Part shown: positions 1 to 9,042 of the stretch, piece by piece | Layout of the letters: each line of letters opens with the position of its first letter | Position numbering within the stretch: the first letter of the stretch is position 1 | Assembly: GCF_000264905.1 (NCBI RefSeq) | Contig: NW_006763141.1 | Location: 1,420,244 to 1,462,435 of the forward strand | Source: Stereum hirsutum FP-91666 SS1 | Taxonomy: Eukaryota > Basidiomycota > Agaricomycetes > Russulales > Stereaceae | Length of the DNA: 42,192 nt | Reading direction: 5' to 3' | Position numbers and translations under genes: made by a program | Notes under the pieces: model-generated | What the model was told of the DNA's origin: nothing | Databases searched by the model: none | What the model saw: the letters and a program-made list of their open reading frames with translations, nothing else

Positions 1-324
1 GTACTACGCCGACAGAAAGTACTATGTCGACAGAAAGCACTATGCCGGCAGAAAGTACGATGCCAGCGGAAAGTACGATGCCAGCAGAAAGTACTACAAG
101 GGCAGAAAGTACTACGCCAACAGAAAGTACTACAAGGGTGGAAAGTACTACACCGATGAAAAGTACTACGCCAACAGAAAGTACTACGAGGGTGGAAAGT
201 ACTACACCAGCAGAAAATACTGCGGCAACAGAAAGTACTAGGCTGGCAGAAAGTACTAAACAAGCGAAAAGTACTATACCAGCAGAAAGTACTACAACGA
301 GCAAAAGTACTATACCCACAAACC
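1..324. repeat. 18-bp minisatellite, 18 consecutive units
   Basis: From base 1 the sequence divides exactly into 18-mers. Each has a nearly constant block (AGAAAGTACTA across the unit junction) and a variable stretch of about six bases. The array is cut by the window edge, so its full length is unknown. On the plus strand it is open from 24 to 485 and would encode Ser/Thr/Glu-rich hexapeptides such as PAESTT; the minus strand is hydrophobic (VLSxGV). The 18-bp period keeps both frames open automatically, so openness alone is weak evidence for a protein. Confidence 0.9.
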
Positions 325-375
325 AGCATTGCGCACTTTTACTAGCACAGTACTATACCATAGTGCCCCAGAAGC

Positions 376-397
376 CTCAGTACTTTAAAGTACTGAG
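376..397. repeat. Perfect 22-bp palindrome
   Basis: The 22 bases read identically on both strands, centred on TTTAAA, and carry the same AGTACT core that dominates the adjacent minisatellite. It lies between the minisatellite and the 3' end of the truncated gene. It may be a head-to-head remnant of minisatellite units. Confidence 0.85.
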
Positions 398-450
398 ACG
401 AGTCACTTTACTGAACCCTCTGGTTTCAATGGCTAAGTATACTACGCCTT

Positions 451-466
451 CCTTGATATATCAAGG
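451..466. repeat. Perfect 16-bp palindrome
   Basis: CCTTGATATATCAAGG is self-complementary. It lies just downstream (minus-strand sense) of the stop codon of the truncated gene at 469-1092. Its role is unknown; it may mark the rearrangement junction. Confidence 0.8.
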
Positions 467-468
467 AG

Positions 469-1092
469 TTAGTGAACTTCAGTGACCTTCTCAGGTGATA
501 TCGCGTATGAGTCACCATTGAGTACTACGACCACCCTCCTGGTAGACCGACCATGGACCGACGAGGGAGCTGAGGCTGCATTTGTGACATTATCTGCCAT
601 AGCTATGCCAGCACCATGATCAGACACATCGAGAGTGGAAGGGGTCGCTGCATCAGAAGGGGCCATAGCGGTGTCGGAAGGAGGAGTGGCGACTTTGTGG
701 ATGGAAGGTTTCAGGGTATCGGTGGCAGCGTGCGTAGAAGGGATAGAGACACCATGGTCGATATCTCGCTGGCCAAAAAGGTCGTCGAAGGAAGAAGAAA
801 GGTTGGAAGAGTCGACCAGATGGATCGAGTCGGTGATTCTGATGCTAAACTGGGTTTGAGCATGGAGGGGAGGAACAATGTTCATGGAGGTGTGTCTATC
901 CTCGTCGTCGGTAGATGCAGCATTGAGGCATTCCACAGACGGTATTGCAGAGAGGATAGGATGAAAGCGGTCTAGAGGGGGATAGGAGGTAGGGATCGAC
1001 TCGGATGTGGGTAGAACGACCCTGCCAAGGTTTTGTATTGTATTGACGCGACGTACGCGCCGTTGAGAGCCCTGAGAAATGTGGGTCGCCAT
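469..1092 (-). pseudogene. 3'-truncated paralogue of the viroplasmin-like gene at 39.2-40.7 kb
   Basis: This 207-residue reading frame aligns with the N-terminal exon of the gene at 39235-40711. Shared landmarks are the start (MATHISQ against MASSVSQ), a basic patch (QRRVRRV against QRRLRRI), the PSVE/PSIE segment with STDD, and SSNLSSSFDDLF against SSNLSPSFDDLF. Both then have long Ser/Thr/Pro-rich stretches and reach VVVV, the first strand of the viroplasmin-like domain. The start at 1092 is supported by this alignment. The intact copy has a GTAAGT donor shortly after that strand. Here no donor is visible, the frame stops after 13 further residues, and palindromes and the minisatellite follow. 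I infer a copy that lost its 3' exons. A short functional protein cannot be excluded. Confidence 0.7.
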
Positions 1093-2100
1093 GCTAGGAG
1101 CAATGAGACCGAGAGAGGGAAGAGATATAAGGGCGTGCGGAGCACCTCAGTATGGTAATATATCTTGAAATTTTGCGCGGAAAACGAATTACCAGCTGGG
1201 AGATCCGACTCTGAAAAATCAGCTGGGAAAGGTGCACCTCGTGCAAAAGATACTTCTATCTGCGCCGGAAAAGACCAAATCAATAAGTTTACTATAGAGG
1301 GACTATCGGTGCTCCGTTGTCGGATTGGGGAGCCACCCGAAGAGAACTTCTCACGATCAGTCCTCCAGCGCCACCTCTCGCCACACGCATCTCCCAAACA
1401 TTTCGACGTCGTAGGTCAGGCCTTATCGCGGTCGCAGGCGACGCGGCAGAGAAAGTATATGATAGAGTGGAGGTGTCGTGCTGTGGGTCTGAATTGGATT
1501 CGCCAAAATAACATCTTAGCCCAAACAATCAGTGCGGCTTGGAGCGCCACAGCTCGCCACAGCTTGCCGAATTTCATTTTGCTGCGTTAACACCAACATT
1601 AATACCGACATTGGTTCTCGAAGGTCGACCTACGGTCTCGGGGGCGCGTTCCGTAGCAGACCTTGACATGTTGAACATCTTATCTTTAACACCAAGGTCT
1701 GCCTGTGGGAGACTAACAATTACCAGCAGTATACCCTGAGGCCAGAATAACACGAAAACACTCACGTCCTTTGAAACCTCCACTCTTTCCCCTTCCAGGA
1801 CAAGGACCTAGCAAGCAAGGTAACTTGATGGCCAGGAGCTGAACGCTGCAACTGCCGGAGCGAAGCGATGGTCTTCTGTGCGGGGATAACAGTGTGCATG
1901 TGGTTATTCCTGTGGCGGGTAACGGGCGCTTGGGCATGGATACCGCGATGGCTTGACCAAAAAACGGAGACCAATAAGACCCAATCCATGACCTTTCTTC
2001 TCCGCCTTTGGAATTGCACTCTCTGAATCCTCTGCTAGCGCGCTCCTTCTTGACATTCTTGAGCCTTTTCCCCTCACTGCACCTGCATCCGCTAGGAGAC
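1093..2100. other. No gene recognised
   Basis: Small open frames occur on both strands but none shows family similarity or convincing splice structure. A 28-bp segment at 1369-1396 recurs inverted at 29566-29593. Confidence 0.5.
1369..1396 (-). repeat. 28-bp dispersed repeat (copy 1)
   Basis: The reverse complement begins TGGGAGATGCGTGTGGCG and matches 29566-29593 over 28 bases without mismatch. Flanks on both sides differ. Probably a relic of a dispersed element. Confidence 0.8.
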
Positions 2101-3133
2101 ATGCCTGCTACTCGCTCCTCCGCTTCCCGGTCCACGAATAAACCCTACTCTAGAGATTCCGCGACCAACGTCGTGTGTACTATTGAGGAGAACGATGAGG
2201 GAGAGTTTCTGGAGGTGCCCGGGCCGTCGAAGAAGCTGCTGGATGTTGGCGAACCAGGGAACTTGAAAGAGCCGTTGACAAAGGTGTGGACCAGTATCGG
2301 GATCTTCTGATAGCACGGGGCATGGCAGCTTATCTCATGTTGTCTGTATAACCGTTTCTGTCCCAGGATAAGGACGCAGGGCCCACGGACAACATCGTGC
2401 GTCAACTGTTTCTCCTCAGTAGCAGTGGTTGCAACCATGAAATTGATCCTCATGTTCCGACCTCCGACACAGGTAAACACTGTTAAGGCTCTGACAACAT
2501 GCCCCATCTGTCACGATCGTCTAATTGACCCCGTCATGTAAGTGTAATTTATCCGACTGCTACAGGTGTTCTGCTGAACATCAATTACGTAGCACTACCT
2601 GCGGTCATATGTTTTGTGCAGACTGTCTACACGCCTGGTTTTCTCGCGAGCTGGACAAGAACGAAGAAGCTATGAAGTTTCGTTGGAGGCCCAACCATCT
2701 CAATGAAGTTCTCCGCCTCGGCTTAGATCCTCGCTCTTCACCGGATGCGATCCCCATCCTAAACTCACTTCGGTCCGGTCTCTTCACACTCTGTAGAGAT
2801 CTAGCACCAGAGAGTCAGAGGTCAATCCAAACTCTCTCTTCGGTCTCGGAAGCACAAATTCTTGGACCACAGTTCGAATGCCCCACATGCCGTGAAGTCT
2901 TGGTCGCATCGCCGGCTCGGTCATTCGTCATAGAAGGACTTCTTGAGGTCCTACCTGCAGAGGCAGGTGAGTGTGAGGCGTCGTCAATGGGTGCCATTGA
3001 GGCGGGCGAGAGGTCAGAGCGGAGTCTCCAAAACGAGAAGAGCAGGAGAGCCGGTGGATCAAGGAAAGGAAAGGAAAAGGCCAAAAATTGGTCAGTTTTC
3101 TTTGGACAGGGGTTGGGAAACGGTGGATATTAG
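2101..3133 (+). CDS. RING-finger protein (probable E3 ubiquitin ligase)
   Basis: The protein has a C3HC4 RING: CPIC, then TTCGHMFCADC, then CPTC. RING proteins usually recruit a ubiquitin-conjugating enzyme. The RING is read only if a 55-nt intron at 2538-2592 (GTAAGT..TAG) is removed, giving DPVITTCGH, the usual spacing. An 84-residue insertion separates the sixth and seventh zinc ligands, longer than in most RINGs. The C-terminus is basic (RKGKEKAKNWSVFFG). The 5' part is uncertain. An upstream exon from ATG 2101 to 2283 can join the RING frame by an intron at 2284-2379, giving 293 residues. An acceptor at 2366 gives a more natural-looking peptide but the wrong frame, so a 1-nt indel is possible. 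The minimal model starts at ATG 2437 (213 residues). The C-terminal exon is open to 3133. Confidence 0.75.
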
Positions 3134-3635
3134 CCGCGTTGCGTGGCCCAAACTCAAACTATGTCTCCAATTCGTCTTGAATGTACCCTGGACTCTCAAT
3201 CGGTTTCCAATGTTCCACTTTCTTTCCTTGATGCTTTCGTTTCGGACAACATCTTGGATAGTTTGCGCTGATTGATCCTTGTCGAGAAGGCCCTCGCAGG
3301 CATCTTAGTCCAGTGGCTCAAAGCCTAATATATCATCAAATTCCCAACATACGTAGCTTTTCTTCTTCCTCTTCGCCCTCATGTTCGAGTCGTAGTTGAT
3401 TACCTTGAAATATATGCCACAATGTTTTGCGACGCGCCTTCTGTTTATCCCGGCTAACGGCAACTCAGGCTCACCAGCGAGTTTTCAGTAGCTGTTCGAT
3501 AGATGCAGTTACTATAATTTCCACAGATATCGACTAAGACCACAATCGACCAAGACCACACAAAACATTACTGGGAAAACAAACTTTACAAGCGCTATAC
3601 ATCCCTAGGAGAACCATTCCGCGGAGAATACATCC
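3134..3635. other. No gene recognised (intergenic, convergent 3' ends)
   Basis: This is the space between the plus-strand RING gene and the 3' end of the minus-strand large gene. I see no conserved coding sequence or repeat. Confidence 0.5.
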
Positions 3636-6600
3636 CTAAGATATGTATGGCAGTCCCGACTCTTCCAAAGATTTACCATCGGAACGAATCATTGAACCGG
3701 CATTGTCCTCTGTAATCGTAAGTAAGCGCCTACTGAACCCACCGAACTTTGTGGTATTCCTCCACTGCTTTGCCCCCTTAGGAGGGACAGGATTCGATGA
3801 CACCTGATCTGCTAAATAACACAGCTCCAAATCTCTCCGACGATCGGTATACCATTGTTCATTCCGTGGGCTCCAGTGACCCAGACTTCCCAGGCTGTAG
3901 TGCCAAAACGTAGAGGGCAGGGGCCACCACGAAAGCCGTTTGAGATTAGCTCGTCCCTGCTCTTGTCCAGAAGCAAGTTCTCGGAGCTCATCAACTTCTT
4001 GACTAGGGTCTGCTCATTTGCTTAGTTGAGAGTTTGATGAATGACAAAAAGAAATGTGCGTACATTGAGGGCAAAGATAAAGCCCTATCATCAAGGCCAT
4101 GATATCCTCCGAAAGTTCATCGTCTACCCAGCCGCGGATATTGGAAGCGTGCTCGCCGCGTCTGGCTCCCTCAGAAGGTCCTTTTTCTATCATCTCCCTA
4201 GACGGTGGTCCACAAACCTCGTTTGCTATACGCCACAAAATCCCACCAGCTAAGTAACACGCGCGCCTGATCCAGGGAATTCGCAAAAGATCGGATCGCT
4301 CCCGCAGGTACTCGCGATAGTCCCAACTATTCCAAACATGCCCATCGAAACGTACGGGTTTTGGTTTTGGTCGATGCTCCGGCTCCATCGGGCCTCTCCA
4401 CACCACGGTTCGGAACGGTATAGCTCGCTCGCACAGATGGAGAGCAACGTCAGTGGTGTCGAGTCCACCGGCAAGTAACCTACTTGCATGTAATGCATCG
4501 CATGCGGAGGTTACTACGAGGCACCACTGATCAGAGCAAGTGGTCATGGACGTGAGTGCCGAAGGCTGGTGCGAGGCCTCCATCGCTCGTCCGCGACCAA
4601 CCATCACAAGAGTTGGGGAGTCGATGGTCCACATTTTCGAAAGGGGTGAGGTTGCTTCATGGTCGACATTGTGTTTCCCCCCAACGCGTGGTCCAGCGTC
4701 GGGTCCAGTCGTAGCGTGTGGGCTCTGGTGAATGTATACCAGGTCTCGGATCACTGCGCGGAGGCCGCTGCCGAGAGGAATGGTGGACATCGGTGTATCG
4801 GCGGTGGAAGAGGGGACGACTCTGGCTGCAAAAGAGGACTGCGTCTCGGTGGGGTGTTTGGACACATTATGAGTGGGCTCCTTGGCAAAAGATTCGAGAA
4901 ACTCCCAAATTCCTTGAGCAAGAGACGACGAGACCGTATCCAACGATGGTGCCATGCTCTGGAGCTTGCTAAGAACTATTTTCCACATCTCTCGATCGAC
5001 CTTGGACTCAACTGACTCCACTGATCGTGGATTGAAACCAAAACGAATGGTCGCCACCGCCACAGCGTCGTCTTCAAATGTAATACTTCGTGTACCGGTA
5101 GAGGCGTCGATCTCAGGGCTGAATGTGCGCTCTTCCTCTTCGTCGATGAACTCGGGATGAAGTTGACGATACTTTTGTATCTTGGGGGGGCAAAATGTAT
5201 CGATAGCGGACACGAAATGGAGTTCGTTGCGATGTGAATCGTAGAGGTGGGAAAGCGCCGTATTAGCTAGTAGCTCCCTGGCGCCTTCCATACGTGCATG
5301 CACGTCGGTGTACTTCCTCTCCGACATCGAAAGAACCATGAAGCTACCCTGGACTGCAAGCTCCTCTGCCCATTCGTAGATTCTAACACTGCCGTTGATT
5401 TTGTCGCGACGGATCCTACAATCCCTTTCTTCGGGCGCCTCGTGGCTCTCAATTATCGCGTTTTCTGCTGAGTGACGATGGAAGAAGGCTACAAGATCTT
5501 GTCCGTAGGGACGAGCCGGGACCTGACACTGATACATATCTGAAGTGTGCGTGGACGCAGATATGACAGAGTGGGAGTTAGATGACGTATGAGATGTAAC
5601 GGACGAGTCGTGCAGCAAGGTCGACGCGTTGGGCGGAGACGCGAGTGACAGAACGGGCAAATGCGAGTGCGAAGACGGCGTGGCAGGTGTCTTCGTGAGG
5701 GGAAAATTCGACGAGTCGTCCGAAGGAAGTGGTGGACTAGGTAGCCTTGCGAGCGGTGGAGAAAAACATGTGACGGAGGGGGGGCTGGACGCCGTATGAG
5801 AAGCAACGGATGGGTTGGGCAGCAAGGTCGACGCGTTGGGCGGAGACGCGGGCGATGGAACGGGCAAATGCAAGTGCGGAGACGGAGTGGCAGGGGTCTG
5901 CACGAGGGGAAAACTCGACGAGTTGTTCAAAGGGTGTGATGGACTAGGTGGTCTCGCGAGCGGTGAAGAAGATGAGGGCGAGAGCGACGATGGCATCGCC
6001 AAAGTGGGCATAGGTGGTGCTTCGGAAAATGCATCTGCTATGAAGTATGACTCAAACGTTCTAGAGTTGGAAAGCCTATCATGGGATTCATGCGGCGCCA
6101 CGGGCGTCGCAAACTGCGTCGATGAAAGCGAGTGACTCGTAATGGGAGCGAACGAAATTGGTGGACGTTGCGTCGTACCGGCGGACATCAGAGAACGTGA
6201 TGGACGCATAATTCGAGCGCGCGTCCTATGGGATACTGAGCGACCTTCTTGTTCTCTTCGCTGACGTGACAGATCACGGTCGTAGCGTTGCCGCGTTTCC
6301 ACCTCTGCTTCCAAGCCAGCCTCCCATCGCGCATGTTCCTCCTCATATCGCTCGTCCTCGGCCTCTTCCAAAATAGACTCTGGGGGTTTGAATCGAGCTA
6401 TGAGGGGATCCGTCGCTGCTAACTGCATCTCCTTCTCTCTCCAAGGATACCACACTGGAATGCCGTTTTCGTATAGCCAGGAGAGCGGCGGTGCAGCTGT
6501 TCCGTAATGATCGAAATCGAAGAAGAGGCCCGGTATGTTTTCCTTGTCAACGTTGGACCAGTAGGTCCTCACCGAGCTCAGCCAACCCTGCAACTCGGGA

Positions 6601-7530
6601 TGCGCCCTCACTAGGATTCTGAACCATTTCGGGAGCCACGTAAATAAGCTGGGATACGATTTGGCCAGATGAGCAGAAGGTTCGGATAGTGGGTCGTCGG
6701 AAGCAAGAGGAACTACCCTATCACAGCAACGCACGAAAAAGAAAAAGGCGCTGATCCACGCAATCATACGATTGCGAGCTTCAACGATACCCGAGTTTGC
6801 TGCTCCACGGAGTCTAAACTCCTGTCGAAAAAGATGATCCGGCCGTGGTGGTAGTTCCATCAGTGAAGCCATACCCAAAGAACCATCCCTGATGGACCAA
6901 AGACACTTCTCGATGGCATCGAGGGCCACACTCCAAAGTTGTTGTACGTGAGGACTGAGACGCCAGACGTTTCTCGACGAATTGAATTCTAATTGCCGAC
7001 AGTACTGGTCTCGGAGGCAAGCAAAAACGCCATTGAAAGGCATGTTGATCATGACGCAGGACTTCCAAACGACCTCGGGACGCTTATACCAGACCGGGAG
7101 CTGGAGCTCTCGGAGAGTTTTGGGATCGAAGTCTCTGTGCGGCGGCTGCCATCGAGGGAGCTTGCGGCAATTCGGGGAGAAGTATAAGGTCCCGTCGTTG
7201 GAGAAAAACACACGACCGCGCTTTTCGACATACTTGGGGTCTGTATATATGGGTCGGTACAAAGCGAAGGTTCCCATTTTCAAATGACTTACCATAGCGT
7301 CCTTGCCGAGCTTGCTTTCTTTTCTCAGCCTCTATACGCTTCCATTCAACTTCTGTCCTCGTCTCCACAGGGTGGTGGCTCGAAACAACAAGCGGGGGAG
7401 AAGGAGATCGCGGTTGGGGGCTGGGAGACCAGTGGAGAGTCGACACCGATCTTTTGTCTAGTTCGTCTTCATCTGATGCGTCCTCGATAGTCAACAACGT
7501 GTCCCACTCGTTCGAAATGGCGGTTTTCAT
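3636..7530 (-). CDS. Large Trp-rich basidiomycete family protein of unknown function (three exons, 1262 aa)
   Basis: I model exons 7530-7293, 7240-4064 and 4009-3636, with introns of 52 nt (7241-7292) and 54 nt (4010-4063); both are phase-consistent. Splicing the second intron restores a C-terminal LSWWPLPSTFW..GHWSPRNEQW segment. It resembles the SWWPK..GxNVGYWT..E.WF signature I recall from a high-copy family in mushroom genomes. Upstream are a Trp/Arg-rich globular N-terminal half and a long Ser/Pro/Thr-rich linker containing an in-frame 69-residue duplication. Further on is a GGILWRIA..DDELSED block, also typical of the family. No catalytic motif is recognised. An acceptor-like TTACAG lies just upstream of ATG 7530 with an open frame into it, so a further 5' exon is possible. 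Function unknown. Confidence 0.75.
5583..5977 (-). repeat. 207-bp in-frame tandem duplication inside the 1262-aa gene
   Basis: Two units about 190 bp long repeat with a 207-bp offset; for example GCAGCAAGGTCGACGCG occurs at 5612 and 5819. The offset is 69 codons, so the frame is kept and a Ser/Pro-rich linker (SPPNASTLL..SH) is duplicated. The copies have diverged at several positions. Confidence 0.85.
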
Positions 7531-7728
7531 AGTAGTGGGAGCTTCAATTCGATGATGTAGACCTGTAAGTAGCGTTGGGCACGATTGGAAAACTGCTTGG
7601 TCGAGCTACGGTAGAAGCAAAGATTGTCATAGACGTGCCTTATATCGTGGTGTGACGCACTGATGTACCCGCCCAATCGAACACCGAGGCAGTGCAGCTA
7701 CCCTCACTACCTAATGGCTCTATCCGAG

Positions 7729-8431
7729 CTAGCTCCCCCGTGGACGTTCGTCGCCCATCGCGTACGGATCGCAAGCGAGAGCTGGGGTTGGCGTTGAGTG
7801 AACTTGCTGAGTGTGCGTGGAGGGACAAGTCACAAAGGAGGGCTGGGCGAAGTATCCACGTACACGGATGATATTTCCGGTTGACGCCATCCTAGAGACC
7901 TCTACATGTCCAAGGCACTCGGTGAATGGTAAAGGAACATGTCGCTCCTTCGTTCCAACCTCTCCCTCAGCATAACCACATTTACTGATGAAACACCATC
8001 GGGTCTCTCTCGTCTCGCTTGATTCCCTCAAAACAAGCAGGTACGTACCATTGATACAGAACTCTATCATAGCGTTCATCAGTCTTTGACCCCCTCGATG
8101 ACCAGGACCACCGCCTACTCCAACGAGCCTTGAGGTTGTCCAATGAGGCTGTATCGAGACCGCATCGAGCGAGAAGCGCTTTAGCTATCATCTGGTCCTT
8201 TGAGTCGGAGGCCTCAAAGCTGTGGTCTTCTAGCTGACCGTGCTGATGGATAGAGGAGATTTGTTTGCGCTGTGTTTCGGTTTGGACTAGATGCTCGATG
8301 GGGATTTCCGTCGCCAGCCAGTGTGCGTGCCCTTTTTTACTCTTCGTTCCCTGTGCCTCTGCAGGTGTATAGTTGACAAAGGTGGCTCCTCGCTTACTAG
8401 AAGCTGCCAAAGGCTTTGAAGGTGGAGTCAT
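7729..8431 (-). pseudogene. N-terminal fragment resembling a MULE-type transposase
   Basis: Exons 8431-8049 and 7984-7729 are joined over a 64-nt intron (GTACGT..CAG) to give about 212 residues. The segments KGHAHWLATEIP, EDHSFEASDSKDQMIAKALLARCGL, RYDRVLYQC.CGY and VPLPFTECLGHVEV match the N-terminal Cys/His region I recall for agaricomycete MULE-like transposases. The remainder, including any DDE catalytic domain, is absent: after a final conserved Cys the frame runs into unrelated residues and stops. ATG 8431 is chosen over upstream non-ATG codons because it begins a family-like start (MTPPSKP). It lies about 200 bp upstream of the 1262-aa gene on the same strand. A 5' exon fused to that gene is an alternative. 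The family call is from memory. Confidence 0.5.
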
Positions 8432-8761
8432 TGTGGTTGTATCAGGGTAGGATAGATGGGCAAAACGAGTGGGAGTGCTGAATGCTGAAGCCGAAAAGTA
8501 CGAGTACACCCGCCCATATGTCTTGGCTTGACTCGATAAATTTGAAACTCTTCAGTACTAGTGGTCCTGCCTCACAGTTTCATGAGTATATACAACATAC
8601 GCCACAGTCATACTCGGCAGGGGCACCAGGCACACGACGAGATGCGCCACAGTGGGCAACATCGACACTTATCAGAGAATTTAACTGCTCATTTCTGTCA
8701 CCGGTTTGGGAAGACTGAGATATTGTTTAACAATGTTTTTCGTTGTTGCGCCCGAAGAGTA

Positions 8762-8834
8762 CCCACCGTTCGAGGATCCTCCCCTCCCTCGCTGCGCTCG
8801 GGGGGTCCCCCAAGCCGGATCCTCTCAGGTGGGC
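8762..8834. repeat. GC-rich imperfect hairpin
   Basis: CCCACC and GAGGATCC on the left pair with GGATCCTC and GTGGG on the right. The loop contains runs of C followed by runs of G (CTCGCTGCGCTCGGGGGG) that can fold further. A related CCTCGCTAACGCTCGGGGGG follows at about 8873-8892. Confidence 0.7.
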
Positions 8835-8890
8835 ACACTAAAGACTCGTTCGGGCATTTTTTTATGTTCGGCCTCGCTAACGCTCGGGGG

Positions 8891-8977
8891 GAACCTAACC
8901 CTAACTGAACCTAACTGAACCTAACTAACCTAACCAGAACCTAACCAGAACCTAACCAGAACCTAACCAACCTAACC
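8891..8977. repeat. Degenerate telomere-like CCTAAC tract
   Basis: About twelve CCTAAC hexamers are separated by short spacers such as TGAA, CAGAA or none; one CCCTAA is intact. Basidiomycete telomeres are usually (TTAGGG)n, so this is an imperfect interstitial relative or a spacer-interrupted satellite. It is directly followed by a long hairpin. Confidence 0.75.
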
Positions 8978-9042
8978 GGTGGATCGCACGCTCGAGCTAG
9001 GTCTCCGCTGACGCGGAACCTAGCTCGAGCGCGCGATCCACC
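8978..9042. repeat. 65-bp near-perfect hairpin
   Basis: The outer arms are 25 nt with a single mismatch (left arm starts GGTGGATCGCACGC, right arm ends GCGCGATCCACC). An inner TCCGC/GCGGA stem closes a TGAC loop, so almost the whole 65 bases pair. It abuts the CCTAAC tract without a gap. Confidence 0.9.

Noticed and set aside
1..324. CRISPR array
   Set aside because: Units are only 18 bp with no separate spacers, and the DNA is eukaryotic; it is a minisatellite.
2538..2565. A 28-nt intron in the RING gene
   Set aside because: Too short for a fungal intron, and it would insert CSAEHQLRS into the RING. The 55-nt alternative gives the usual ligand spacing.
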